Shown: positions 38,075 through 48,009, counted from the stretch's first letter. The stretch is 64,000 nucleotides of DNA from an uncultured Prevotella sp. (GCA_934254985.1 CAKQMS010000005.1:1-64000); one strand, 5' to 3'. Made by a program: numbers and translations. The notes: generated by a model from the sequence alone, not told the origin.

Positions 38075-38518
38075 TTAGCGTGATACACGCTTAAGTGTAA
38101 GGGTAACTATGCCTGCGTTTCTGCCTATAGCACGAGGAGCATAATAGCTAATAGTAAGCGTGTCGTCTTTTAGACTAACAATCTCGTAAGACAAAATCTT
38201 TTTCCTTGGTTTTGCATAATATATTATGTGTGTTCCTGAGCCTATCTTACCTACTTTGGAACCATCGTAAACATTAGGCACCCCTTTAGATAGATAATAG
38301 AATATCTCATATTTACTGGTGTCAACCTTGTCTCTATACACATATTTGTTTTCCACAATAAAACTTGTTTTTTTGAATGTCCACGTCTGTGTATCTACTT
38401 TATATGTATCCTCCGTACGTTGCCACTTTCCTTGTAATTGTTGGAGTGTTACCAAAGTTTTGGCAATAGCTATATTTGCAAAAGCCATTAGAACCATTAT
38501 TATTATAGATTTTTTCAT
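38075..38518 (-). CDS. Small secreted lipocalin-like protein
   Basis: A 147-residue protein with a signal peptide (cleavage near AIA, about residue 19). The mature start (LVTLQQLQGKWQR) and the alternating beta pattern are like the lipocalin-like small proteins of Bacteroidetes; I do not recognise a defined function. It has its own promoter (38577-38607) and lies downstream of the hybrid regulator gene on the same strand. Confidence 0.6.
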   Translation of the reverse strand: MKKSIIIMVLMAFANIAIAKTLVTLQQLQGKWQRTEDTYKVDTQTWTFKKTSFIVENKYVYRDKVDTSKYEIFYYLSKGVPNVYDGSKVGKIGSGTHIIYYAKPRKKILSYEIVSLKDDTLTISYYAPRAIGRNAGIVTLTLKRVSR

Positions 38519-38576
38519 ACTGTATTGTTTTTAGATTAGTGTGATTAGTTTATGCAACTGTGTTGCAATCTTTTCG

Positions 38577-38607
38577 CAAAGATAAAGCTTTTTTGTTATA
38601 ATTCAAA
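38577..38607 (-). promoter_or_regulatory. Promoter of the lipocalin-like gene
   Basis: On the minus strand: TTTG (38607-38604), 19-base spacer, TATCTTTG (38584-38577). This is a full match to the Bacteroidetes consensus, 59 bases before the start codon. Confidence 0.75.
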
Positions 38608-38641
38608 TGTTTTGACCGTTTTTTTACTTATCTCAATTTTA

Positions 38642-41600
38642 TTATTGCTTTCCATACTTCGACGGAATGCTACCGAATTGCTTCTTGAAGCATTTGTTGA
38701 AGTATGATGGGTCTTGGAATCCAACTTTGTATGCTATTTCGCTGATGTTCATTCTGCCTTCCAATACCAACTCTGCAGCTATACGCATGCGCTCGTTCAT
38801 GATATATTTGTTTGGCGACATGCCTGTAAGCTCCTTCATCTTGCCATAGAACTTGGTGTGTCCCATCTGTACCAAGGCAGCAAGTTGCTCCACATTGAAG
38901 TCGGAGTCGGAGATATGCTGCGCAATATAGAAGTCGACATCTTGCTTGAAGTTCTTGTCAGCCATCGATGTGACAAGCTTTGCTGGCGCTGCTTGGTCGG
39001 AACCATCAGCTGGCGTTGCAGCATACTTAGCCTGTCGAGCCTTAGCCCAAGTGATGAGCTGTATGGCACGAGCCAACAGCAGATGATAGTTGCAAGGCTT
39101 TACCATATAGTCGTCAGCACCAGCCTTGTAGCCTTTTATCTGATGGTTTACATCGTCGAGAGCTGTGAGCATGATGACAGGAGTGTTTTCGAATGCAGGG
39201 TCTTTCTTTAGTTTGCCCACAATCTCGTAGCCATCCATATCAGGCAACATCACATCGCAAACCACCATAGCAGGCTTTGTTTCCATCACTCCCTTGTAGC
39301 CCTCAGCACCATTATTGTATTTCACAAGCTTGAAATAAGTGCCAAGTTCGCTCGATAGTTGTGCCATCATGTCAGCATCATCTTCTATGATAGCAACAGT
39401 CTCATCGTTTAGCGCCTCCGACTGTAGTTCTTTTATTATTTCGTCAGCCTTTTCGTTAGAGCAAGCTTCGTTGTCTATTGCTGTAGGCTGGGCAAAGTCG
39501 TCGGCAGAATAGCCTTCATCATTGTCTGGAAGTGTGAGCATGAATGTTGCTCCCACTTCTGTATGCAGATATTCCAATGTGCCATGATGGAGTTTAGCCA
39601 TATTGTATGCCGTATACAGACCTATGCCCATACCGCCATTGCTGACGTAGCCATGCATGAAAGGTTCAAACAAGCTCTGCTTCTGCTGTTCGCTGATGCC
39701 AGGACCTGAGTCGGAAACAGATATTGTTATGTTGTCCTCGTTGTGCTTGATGCTTATCGTTACATCGCCATTGTTAGGTGTGTATTTTATAGCGTTCGAC
39801 AATAGGTTGTATACTATAGTCTCCACCTTGCTCTTATCGAAAGCTGCTGTGAACTGTTTGTCGAAAGGAGTGAACGAAAGATTCAATCTCTTTTGTTCGG
39901 CAAGCGTGCGGAAATCGTCATACACATTGCGCACAATCTGTATGATATCACATTGCTGGAGCGAGAGTCGTGAATTGCCTGTGTTTATCTTGCGGAATTC
40001 CATCAGCTCGTTTACAAGTCGGAGCAACCTTGTTGTTCCTCTCTTCACCATTTGGATAGTTGTACGTTGGCTTCCCACTTGTTCACCTCTTTTTATAGCG
40101 TCGAGCTTGTTTACTGCACCCTCGATGATAGCCAACGGAGTGCGGAATTCATGAGCAATGCTTGTGAAGAAGTTGATACGGAAATCCGTCATCTTTTTCT
40201 CCATGTCCATGCGTTGCTTAAGTTCGAAGTTGCGTCGCCATTGGCGGTAAAGCACTATTGTGATGATAGAAATGGCAATGATATAAACGAGCCATGCCCA
40301 AATGGTGTTATACCATGGTTGGCATACCGTTAGCTGGAATGTTGTCTCTTTGCTCCATTTGTTGCCATTCATAACTTTCACATGGAAGGTGTATGTGCCA
40401 GGTGAAAGATGAGAATATTCAGCAATATTATTCTTTGAAGGTTCACGCCATGTATTGTCGATACCCTCAAGATAGTATTGGTAGAGAGTGGAGTTGATAG
40501 TAGGGTAGTCGAGACTTGAAAATCTGAACTCTATGTTGCCCTGAGTATGAGCAACAGAAAGTTCTTGAGTTCCAAACGGATTCTCTTTCATTAGTTCGTC
40601 TTCGAATATCGACTTTCCGTTTATTCTTATATCCGAAATCTTTGGAGCGTTAGGTTCTTTTGAAGTGTTGAACTTAATGTTGTCATCAATTATTGCCACA
40701 CCATTATATGTGCCCATGGCTATTATGCCATTGGTTAGTTCCTGTACTCCAGGTGAGCTAAACATGTTGCCCATGGTTGATGGTGCAGGCTTGAAACTCT
40801 GTGCCCATAGGTTTTTGCCATCTACCAATGCCACACCCTCTTCAGTGCCAAGCCAAATGTGGTTGTTGGCACCGATGGCTATTGATGTAACATTATCGTT
40901 TGGCAATCCGTTGTTATGATCGATAGTTACATAAGAGATAGTTTTTTTCTTTGCATCGAAAGTAACCTTCATTGCTCCAAAGCCAATGGTTCCTATCCAC
41001 ATGATGTTGTTACCTACCGACCTAATGGTTGTCACTTCGTTGGTAGGTAAGAGCTTGTTTTGTGTGTTGAAGCAAAGAAAGTCTTCTTTAGCAATCTTTT
41101 TGTTGTTGGTGTCTATAGCATATAAGCCATCGTATGTAGCCACGAAGAGCCATCCTGAAGATAATACCTCAAGATTGTATATACGACTTTGGTTTAGTCC
41201 GTTGTTTAGAAGTACGTTAAACTTAGGCGTAGCATTTTTCTTAGGCATGGTATATGCCAAGCCGCCTCCCCATGTTGCTATCCACACACGTCCTTGCTTG
41301 TCGACAGCCATATCGCGGATGTCGTTTGAAGGAAGGTTGGTTTGCTTATCGTTGGTGGTATATGACTTGCCATCTACATACAATCCATTTTTGTTAATTC
41401 CAAACCATTCTGTCCCGTTCTTATCTATAGCATAAGCCGTGAGACCATAGTTGATGGTTGTATAAGGAGATAGTGTCTCTGTTGCAGGATTTAGAATATA
41501 GTTTTTGTCGTTATACGTAGAAACAACAATATCTCCATTCTTAACTCTCTTGATTCTCATTATTCCGTTTTCGCGACTACCACGTCGCTCAAGGCAAGGA

Positions 41601-42874
41601 ACAATATATCTTGCTATTGCCTTTGGCTTTGGCGATACATACGATACTCCTGCAGCATCTGCAGCGAGCCATATTCCGTTGTTGCGGTCTTTTATAATAT
41701 AGAATAGGTAGTTGGAATGAAACAAAGGGTCTTTGTCCTCTGCTGTGTGTAGATATTGTTTGTCTGTATAATAATTGTATATGATGAGACCCTCACCATA
41801 GGTAGCTATAGCGAGAAGAGAGTCGGAAACAGCAACAACATTGTAAATGTGTTCACGACCAGGGTCGGCACTAAGATGGTTCATCAAATGCACCTTCTTG
41901 TGCTTACCTTTCTTTGGAAATATCCATAGATTGCCATCTTTGTTGTTGCCTATGAACTGGAACTTGTCGGTAAATCCTTGATCGAGAGCCTTAGGAATCT
42001 GAATGTCGTGTGGCTTGCTCCATTGTCCTGTAGCAAGATTGTAGGCAAAAGTCTCGTTTGGGGTAAACAGATAATAGCTTCCCTGCCATATCATTGAAGT
42101 TGTTATCTTGTCAACAACGCCAAGCATCATAGGAATTTTGGTGCTGCACTTTAGCTTACCAGAAGAAGTGTAATACCATAGTGTGTTGTTTGTATCAAAA
42201 ACAACGATATTATCGCCTTCGCTTCTGAGAACGATAGGTTTGATTTGTTTGTTGATGATATTGAGTTTCCCTTTATTATCAATTCTCATCACGTGGTGAG
42301 ACGCTATAGCCCATACGTTCTCCTTATTGTCTTCAACCATATATGAAACCTTGTTTTCAGGTATGTTATGGTTGGTAGTGTTATAGTCGGTGGTATTGAA
42401 TTCACCATTTTTGTATACCACGTGTCGTATACCAAACTGTTCGGTATACAGCCACATGCCATTTGGCGTGAGCAGATGTTTGCGGAAACTCTTTTCTGTA
42501 TCGTTGCGAGTGGTATAGTCTACATAATATCCCTTGTTTAGGTCAAGGCATTTAACATTATAAATAGGAGAGAATGTCCACAGAAGGTTATTCTTCTCAT
42601 CGTAGGTGATAATACCGACATAGTTGGATGATGAAGAAGCATCCTTGAAGTTGACGAAGGAATAACCGTCATAGCGTGTCAGACCGGCAGTTGTGCCAAG
42701 CCAAATATAACCATCGCGGTCTTGCGCCATGGTTCTGATGGTGTTTGATAGCAAGCCGTCGCTAACAGATAATCGCTTTGAAGTTAGGTCGCCTTCATAA
42801 CCTTGAGCAAACAAAGATGGCATATATGCCAATGTTATCAATATTGATATTAATGTCTTTATTGAGAAATTCAT
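38642..42874 (-). CDS. Hybrid two-component system regulator (propeller, kinase, receiver, AraC)
   Basis: A 1410-residue protein from the ATG at 42874, which begins a proper signal peptide (MNFSIKTLISILITLAYMPS). The upstream ATG at 42976 lies before the predicted transcription start and is rejected. In order: periplasmic two-component propeller repeats (DGYIWLGTTAGLTRYDG...), a Y_Y_Y domain (about 770-845), a transmembrane helix (about 855-880), HisKA with phospho-His in SIAHEFRTPL (about 907), HATPase (SDSGPGIS), a receiver with phospho-Asp in VVCDVMLPDMDG (about 1205) and an AraC domain (about 1310-1410). Such regulators sense an oligosaccharide and switch on polysaccharide genes; here the pectin-type island is the likely target. 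Confidence 0.95.
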   Translation of the reverse strand: MNFSIKTLISILITLAYMPSLFAQGYEGDLTSKRLSVSDGLLSNTIRTMAQDRDGYIWLGTTAGLTRYDGYSFVNFKDASSSSNYVGIITYDEKNNLLWTFSPIYNVKCLDLNKGYYVDYTTRNDTEKSFRKHLLTPNGMWLYTEQFGIRHVVYKNGEFNTTDYNTTNHNIPENKVSYMVEDNKENVWAIASHHVMRIDNKGKLNIINKQIKPIVLRSEGDNIVVFDTNNTLWYYTSSGKLKCSTKIPMMLGVVDKITTSMIWQGSYYLFTPNETFAYNLATGQWSKPHDIQIPKALDQGFTDKFQFIGNNKDGNLWIFPKKGKHKKVHLMNHLSADPGREHIYNVVAVSDSLLAIATYGEGLIIYNYYTDKQYLHTAEDKDPLFHSNYLFYIIKDRNNGIWLAADAAGVSYVSPKPKAIARYIVPCLERRGSRENGIMRIKRVKNGDIVVSTYNDKNYILNPATETLSPYTTINYGLTAYAIDKNGTEWFGINKNGLYVDGKSYTTNDKQTNLPSNDIRDMAVDKQGRVWIATWGGGLAYTMPKKNATPKFNVLLNNGLNQSRIYNLEVLSSGWLFVATYDGLYAIDTNNKKIAKEDFLCFNTQNKLLPTNEVTTIRSVGNNIMWIGTIGFGAMKVTFDAKKKTISYVTIDHNNGLPNDNVTSIAIGANNHIWLGTEEGVALVDGKNLWAQSFKPAPSTMGNMFSSPGVQELTNGIIAMGTYNGVAIIDDNIKFNTSKEPNAPKISDIRINGKSIFEDELMKENPFGTQELSVAHTQGNIEFRFSSLDYPTINSTLYQYYLEGIDNTWREPSKNNIAEYSHLSPGTYTFHVKVMNGNKWSKETTFQLTVCQPWYNTIWAWLVYIIAISIITIVLYRQWRRNFELKQRMDMEKKMTDFRINFFTSIAHEFRTPLAIIEGAVNKLDAIKRGEQVGSQRTTIQMVKRGTTRLLRLVNELMEFRKINTGNSRLSLQQCDIIQIVRNVYDDFRTLAEQKRLNLSFTPFDKQFTAAFDKSKVETIVYNLLSNAIKYTPNNGDVTISIKHNEDNITISVSDSGPGISEQQKQSLFEPFMHGYVSNGGMGIGLYTAYNMAKLHHGTLEYLHTEVGATFMLTLPDNDEGYSADDFAQPTAIDNEACSNEKADEIIKELQSEALNDETVAIIEDDADMMAQLSSELGTYFKLVKYNNGAEGYKGVMETKPAMVVCDVMLPDMDGYEIVGKLKKDPAFENTPVIMLTALDDVNHQIKGYKAGADDYMVKPCNYHLLLARAIQLITWAKARQAKYAATPADGSDQAAPAKLVTSMADKNFKQDVDFYIAQHISDSDFNVEQLAALVQMGHTKFYGKMKELTGMSPNKYIMNERMRIAAELVLEGRMNISEIAYKVGFQDPSYFNKCFKKQFGSIPSKYGKQ

Positions 42875-42919
42875 GTTTCTTTGGGTTGTCTTATGCTTAT
42901 ATATATAATAATGTGTATG

Positions 42920-42950
42920 CAAAAATAATAAATATCTTGCATTACGCAAA
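42920..42950 (-). promoter_or_regulatory. Promoter of the hybrid two-component gene
   Basis: On the minus strand: TTTG (42950-42947), 19-base spacer, TATTTTTG (42927-42920). Expected transcription start near 42913 supports the ATG at 42874. Confidence 0.75.
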
Positions 42951-43017
42951 AAAAATCTATGTCTTATTGCTGTCATATTTATAATTACTATTGATTAAAA
43001 ATATAAAACTATGCTAA

Positions 43018-43052
43018 GTACTGGACTATGTATGGTGACAAATTGTCAGTAC
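43018..43052. promoter_or_regulatory. Nested inverted repeats upstream of groES
   Basis: A palindrome TGACAA-A-TTGTCA (43036-43048) lies inside an outer GTACTG (43018-43023) / CAGTAC (43047-43052) repeat. No CIRCE (HrcA) element is seen. It could be an operator or activator site for the adjacent sigma54-like promoter. Confidence 0.45.
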
Positions 43053-43060
43053 TATGCGCT

Positions 43061-43076
43061 TTGGCACGCTTTTGGC
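43061..43076 (+). promoter_or_regulatory. Sigma54-like promoter of groESL
   Basis: TTGGCACG (43061-43068) - 4 bases - TGGC (43073-43076) fits the -24/-12 consensus TGGCACG-N4-TTGC with one mismatch, 43 bases before the groES ATG. No TAnnTTTG element is visible in this gap, unlike nearly all other promoters here. Confidence 0.45.
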
Positions 43077-43119
43077 TTTTAGAAGGGCAGAAAGTTAAAT
43101 TCTAAAACATAAAAAGACT

Positions 43120-43392
43120 ATGAACATTAAACCATTAGCAGACAGAGTACTGGTAAAGCCAGCACAGGCTGAAGAAAAAGTAGGTGGAATTATCATTCCT
43201 GATACAGCAAAAGAGAAACCACAGCGTGGTAGTATAGTTGCTACAGGCAATGGTACCAAGGATGAGGAGATGATTCTCAAAGTTGGCGACGTAGTTCTGT
43301 ATGGCAAATATTCTGGAACTGAAATAGAACTCGATGGTGAGAAATATCTTATGATGCGTCAAAGCGACGTTCTCGCTGTTGTAGAAGAATAA
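43120..43392 (+). CDS. groES: Co-chaperonin GroES
   Basis: A 90-residue protein with the complete Cpn10 sequence ([36 protein letters not shown], the mobile loop). It forms the seven-subunit lid of GroEL. It lies 102 bases before groEL on the same strand; the gap carries GTGAAGA repeat modules. Length is normal for Bacteroidetes GroES. Confidence 0.98.
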   Translation: MNIKPLADRVLVKPAQAEEKVGGIIIPDTAKEKPQRGSIVATGNGTKDEEMILKVGDVVLYGKYSGTEIELDGEKYLMMRQSDVLAVVEE

Positions 43393-43397
43393 TAAAT

Positions 43398-43430
43398 AAG
43401 TGAAGAGTGAAGAACGAAGAGTGAAGAATT
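43398..43430. repeat. GTGAAGA repeat modules between groES and groEL
   Basis: Three GTGAAGA-based modules in tandem, ending GTGAAGAATT. The same modules in another order occur at 49620-49652, and a hairpin form occurs at 57863-57894. Confidence 0.65.
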
Positions 43431-43482
43431 AAATACTTTACTTTTTACTTCAATACTATTCATTAAAACATTCAACAATTAA

Positions 43483-45123
<1,641 letters not shown>

Positions 45124-45162
45124 TGAGGTAAAATAAGTATACGATTGTAAACTTCAGATAAC

Positions 45163-45199
45163 AAAAGGAGATAGTCTTGCAAGAGATTATCTCCTTTTT
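45163..45199 (+). terminator. Terminator of groESL
   Basis: A 15-bp stem with one G-U pair (AAAAGGAGATAGTCT with AGATTATCTCCTTTT), 6-base loop, T-run; 39 bases after groEL. Confidence 0.85.
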
Positions 45200-45241
45200 A
45201 AATAATTTTAATCGTAAGATATATAAATTAATATACAAATA

Positions 45242-45273
45242 TTTGGTAGTTAAGAATAAAGGTGCTATCTTTG
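45242..45273 (+). promoter_or_regulatory. Orphan promoter (TTTG - 20 - TATCTTTG)
   Basis: TTTG (45242-45245) and TATCTTTG (45266-45273). No coding frame follows before a terminator at 45371-45404, so it appears to drive a short RNA. Confidence 0.7.
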
Positions 45274-45278
45274 CAGCA

Positions 45279-45404
45279 AGAAAAGGATAATATCGCTTCT
45301 CTGAAAAGAGATTAGATAACGAAATTTGATTTGTTTTAGTAGATTAGTTTTTAAGTAGTTTGTTTTTTTGAAAATCGGTTGTCGTGAGACATCCGATTTT
45401 TTTT
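45279..45404 (+). ncRNA. Candidate small RNA of about 125 bases
   Basis: Bounded by its own promoter and its own intrinsic terminator. It contains no ATG-started frame. A 5-bp hairpin TCTCT-gaaa-AGAGA (45298-45311) and the terminator stem (AAAATCGGTTGTC with GACATCCGATTTT, one mismatch) both have GNRA tetraloops (GAAA, GUGA), which is a mark of structured RNA. I do not recognise the family; it might also be a leader or 5' fragment. Confidence 0.55.
45371..45404 (+). terminator. Terminator of the candidate small RNA
   Basis: A 13-position stem with one mismatch, GTGA loop, and eight T following. Confidence 0.8.
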
Positions 45405-45425
45405 GTATCAAAATAAATGCTTTTA

Positions 45426-45457
45426 TTTTGTATTGTCTTCAAGTTATATTACCTTTG
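45426..45457 (+). promoter_or_regulatory. Promoter of the kinase-RapZ fusion gene
   Basis: TTTTG (45426-45430), 19-base spacer, TACCTTTG (45450-45457), a full consensus match 43 bases before the ATG at 45501. A second -7-like TATATTTG is at 45466-45473. Confidence 0.75.
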
Positions 45458-45500
45458 CATAGTAGTATATTTGCAATATCGCAGAATAATATAAAGCATC

Positions 45501-47042
45501 ATGCAAAAGCTTATACAATTATATAAGGAATGGAAAGGCGCTGAGCCTACCAGTATAGAGAAGCTTCCGATGGCAGGAAGCAACAGACAGTATTATCGTT
45601 TGTTCGATGAAAATGGTGAGAGCATAGTGGGCGTCGTTGGTACAAGTCGCGACGAGAACCATGCTTTCATCTATATGTGTCGTCATTTCACAGAATGCAA
45701 ATTGCCTGTGCCAACATTGCTCAAAGTTAGCGATGATGAACTTTGCTATTTGCAGACCGACCTTGGTCATACATCACTCTTCGATGCTATAAGTGGTGGA
45801 CGCGAGGCTGGCGGACGATATAACAAACACGAGAAGAAGCTATTGATAAATACCATTCGTGAGTTGCCTCGTATACAAATAGAAGGTGCACGCGGCATGG
45901 ATTGGAGTAACTGTTATCCGCAGCCAGAGTTCGATCAAGATAGCGTGTTGTTTGACCTCAACTATTTCAAGTATTGCTTCTTGAAGGCTACAGGTCTTGA
46001 TTTCCATGAGTTAAAGCTTGAAGCCAACTTCCGACTCTTTGCCAAAGACCTTACAGCAGAGAATGATGATAGCTTCCTGTATCGCGACTTCCAAGCTCGC
46101 AACGTGATGCTTGATGCTAATGGTAAACCATATTTTATTGATTTCCAAGGTGGTCGCAAGGGTCCTTATTATTACGACCTTGCTTCGTTCCTATGGCAAG
46201 CATCGGCAAAATATCCTTATAAGCTTCGCCGTGAACTCGTTTGGGAATACTACAACTCGCTGAAGAATTATATCGAGGTACCTTCGGTAAGACATTTCGT
46301 TGAGCGATTGTCGTTATTCGTATTGTTCCGCACCCTGCAGGTGCTTGGTGCTTACGGATTCCGGGGATATTTTGAGCGCAAGAAGCATTTCATAGATAGC
46401 ATTCCGCCAGCTATGGACAACCTTCGCGACTTAATAGCGATGGGAGAGTCGGTATTCCCTTATCCATATATGATGGATATGCTCAAACGACTCACCGAGC
46501 TACCACAGTTTGCCCATATTCAGCAGTCGGCAACAAGCAGAGCCGACGGATATAAGACAACAGATAGCAATGTATACAAGGCAAATCCTTTGGATGGTCC
46601 TGCTACATTCTCTAAATATGATGGTAAGGGCCCGTTGGTGGTGAGAGTGTTTAGTTTCTCATTTAGAAAAGGTATTCCTGAGGATGAGAGTGGCAATGGA
46701 GGAGGCTATGTATTCGACTGCCGTAGCACTCATAATCCAGGACGCTATGAACCATATAAGAAACTGACTGGTTTGGACGAGCCTGTTATCCGTTTTCTTG
46801 AAGATGATGGCGAGATATTGACATTCCTTGATAGCGTATACAAGCTTGCTGATGCCCACGTGAGGAGATATATCCAGCGCGGTTTCACATCGTTGATGTT
46901 CTCGTTTGGATGTACTGGTGGCCAGCATCGTAGCGTGTATTCTGCCCAACATCTGGCGGAGCATCTTCATGAAAAATTTGGTATAGAAGTTAGAATATGC
47001 CATCGTGAGCAGAATATCCAGCAAGTGCTGGAAGCTGAGTAA
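45501..47042 (+). CDS. AmgK-like sugar kinase fused to a RapZ C-terminal domain
   Basis: A 513-residue two-domain protein. Residues about 1-340 are an aminoglycoside-phosphotransferase-fold kinase with catalytic loop YRDFQARNVM (about 194) and metal-binding IDFQGG (about 213); the closest known role is AmgK, which phosphorylates the anomeric carbon of MurNAc/GlcNAc in cell-wall recycling. Residues about 377-510 match the C-terminal domain of RapZ (FSFRKGIP, FDCRSTHNPGRYEPY, FGCTGGQHRSVYSAQ), which in E. coli binds glucosamine-6-phosphate. The RapZ N-terminal P-loop domain is absent. The next gene is MurU-like, the usual AmgK partner. Feedback sensing of an amino sugar by the kinase is an inference. 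Confidence 0.8.
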   Translation: MQKLIQLYKEWKGAEPTSIEKLPMAGSNRQYYRLFDENGESIVGVVGTSRDENHAFIYMCRHFTECKLPVPTLLKVSDDELCYLQTDLGHTSLFDAISGGREAGGRYNKHEKKLLINTIRELPRIQIEGARGMDWSNCYPQPEFDQDSVLFDLNYFKYCFLKATGLDFHELKLEANFRLFAKDLTAENDDSFLYRDFQARNVMLDANGKPYFIDFQGGRKGPYYYDLASFLWQASAKYPYKLRRELVWEYYNSLKNYIEVPSVRHFVERLSLFVLFRTLQVLGAYGFRGYFERKKHFIDSIPPAMDNLRDLIAMGESVFPYPYMMDMLKRLTELPQFAHIQQSATSRADGYKTTDSNVYKANPLDGPATFSKYDGKGPLVVRVFSFSFRKGIPEDESGNGGGYVFDCRSTHNPGRYEPYKKLTGLDEPVIRFLEDDGEILTFLDSVYKLADAHVRRYIQRGFTSLMFSFGCTGGQHRSVYSAQHLAEHLHEKFGIEVRICHREQNIQQVLEAE

Positions 47043-47060
47043 TATGTGGTAATATATGAA

Positions 47061-47099
47061 ATGGAATAACAAAACTTCGTATTTGTTTTGTTATTCCAT
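47061..47099 (+). terminator. Perfect hairpin after the kinase-RapZ gene
   Basis: A perfect 15-bp stem (ATGGAATAACAAAAC / GTTTTGTTATTCCAT) with a 9-base loop, then TCTTTT. It starts 19 bases after the stop codon and overlaps the first copy of a 49-base direct repeat. Confidence 0.65.
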
Positions 47100-47197
47100 T
47101 CTTTTGCACTAACTTTATATAAGTTAGGCTGCACTCAGGAATAATCAAAACAAAACTTCGTAATTGTTTTGTTATTCCATTCTTTTGCACTAACTTT
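47068..47197. repeat. 49-bp direct repeat containing a promoter, copies at 47068-47116 and 47149-47197
   Basis: The two copies, 81 bases apart, are nearly identical (one change inside, then divergence at the end). Each carries TTTTG, a 19-base spacer and a -7 box; the first is TAACTTTA (47110-47117, inactive-looking), the second TAACTTTG (47191-47198, intact). Each also forms a GTTTTGTTATTCC hairpin with upstream sequence. Confidence 0.85.
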
Positions 47198-47198
47198 G
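47167..47198 (+). promoter_or_regulatory. Promoter of the MurU-like gene
   Basis: TTTTG (47167-47171) - 19 - TAACTTTG (47191-47198). Transcription should begin at about 47204, right at the start codon, so the transcript would be leaderless. The -33 box is inside the right arm of an inverted repeat (47138-47178). Confidence 0.75.
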
Positions 47199-47202
47199 CA
47201 GC

Positions 47203-47943
47203 ATGATGCAAGCAATGATTTTTGCCGCAGGGCTCGGTACACGTCTTAAACCTCTTACAGATACTATGCCAAAGGCTTTGGTAAGGGTAGGGGGTGAGCC
47301 GCTTTTGAAACATGTAATACTTAACTTGAAATCGGCTGGATTTACCAATATTGTGGTAAATGTGCATCATTTTGCCTCGCAGATTGTGGATTATCTTAAA
47401 GCTAACGACAACTTTGGTTTGGATATTCATATCAGCGACGAAACAGCTATGCTACTTGATACAGGTGGTGGCATACGCAAAGCTTCACATTTCTTTTCTC
47501 CTGAAGCTCCTATTCTTATTCACAACGTTGACATATTGAGCAACGTAGACCTCCGTGATTTCTATCTTTCTAATGCCGATAACGATGCGACATTGCTCGT
47601 TAGCGAAAGAAAGACAAAACGCTATCTGCTATTTGATGATGATATGAGAATGAACGGTTGGACGAATATCGAAACCAAGGAGGTGAAGGGCGAAAAGGCA
47701 ATAGCTAATGGTGCTGATGCTTATAGCAAACTTGCATTTGCCGGTATACATATTATTTCCCCACGCCTATTCCCGATGATGGCATCATATCCTGAGAAAT
47801 TCGGTATCATGGACTTCTATATTCGTGAATGTGGCAAAGCAAATATTATAGGGCATAAAGCCGAAGACCTAAGACTGATGGACGTAGGCAAGGCTGAAAC
47901 TATTTGCGAAGCCGAAGAATTCTTGAAGGAGCTATATAAATAA
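47203..47943 (+). CDS. murU: MurU-like sugar-1-phosphate nucleotidyltransferase
   Basis: A 246-residue nucleotidyltransferase with the signature AMIFAAGLGTRLKPLTD and downstream PKALVRVGGEPLL, GGGIRKA and NVDI. MurU makes UDP-MurNAc from MurNAc-1-phosphate, which AmgK supplies, and the adjacent kinase-RapZ gene supports this role. Other sugar nucleotidyltransferases share the motif, so the substrate is inferred from context. ATG codons at 47203, 47206 and 47215 are possible starts; given the promoter position, 47206 on a leaderless message is as likely as 47203. Confidence 0.75.
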   Translation: MMQAMIFAAGLGTRLKPLTDTMPKALVRVGGEPLLKHVILNLKSAGFTNIVVNVHHFASQIVDYLKANDNFGLDIHISDETAMLLDTGGGIRKASHFFSPEAPILIHNVDILSNVDLRDFYLSNADNDATLLVSERKTKRYLLFDDDMRMNGWTNIETKEVKGEKAIANGADAYSKLAFAGIHIISPRLFPMMASYPEKFGIMDFYIRECGKANIIGHKAEDLRLMDVGKAETICEAEEFLKELYK

Positions 47944-48009
47944 GGTGTAAAGCTACGACAACAAAGCAAATTAGAATTAATAGACAATCAATATATATAA
48001 TAATAGAAC

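Noticed and set aside
42875..42976. 34-residue N-terminal extension of the hybrid two-component protein
   Set aside because: It contains the promoter itself and adds a sequence not like a signal peptide; the ATG at 42874 starts one.
42977..43119. CIRCE (HrcA) operator upstream of groES
   Set aside because: The TTAGCACTC-N9-GAGTGCTAA pattern was looked for and is not present in the 143-base gap.
47944..48009. Purine or PreQ1-type riboswitch before guaA
   Set aside because: The 66-base gap is AT-rich and too short, with no conserved aptamer-like hairpins.
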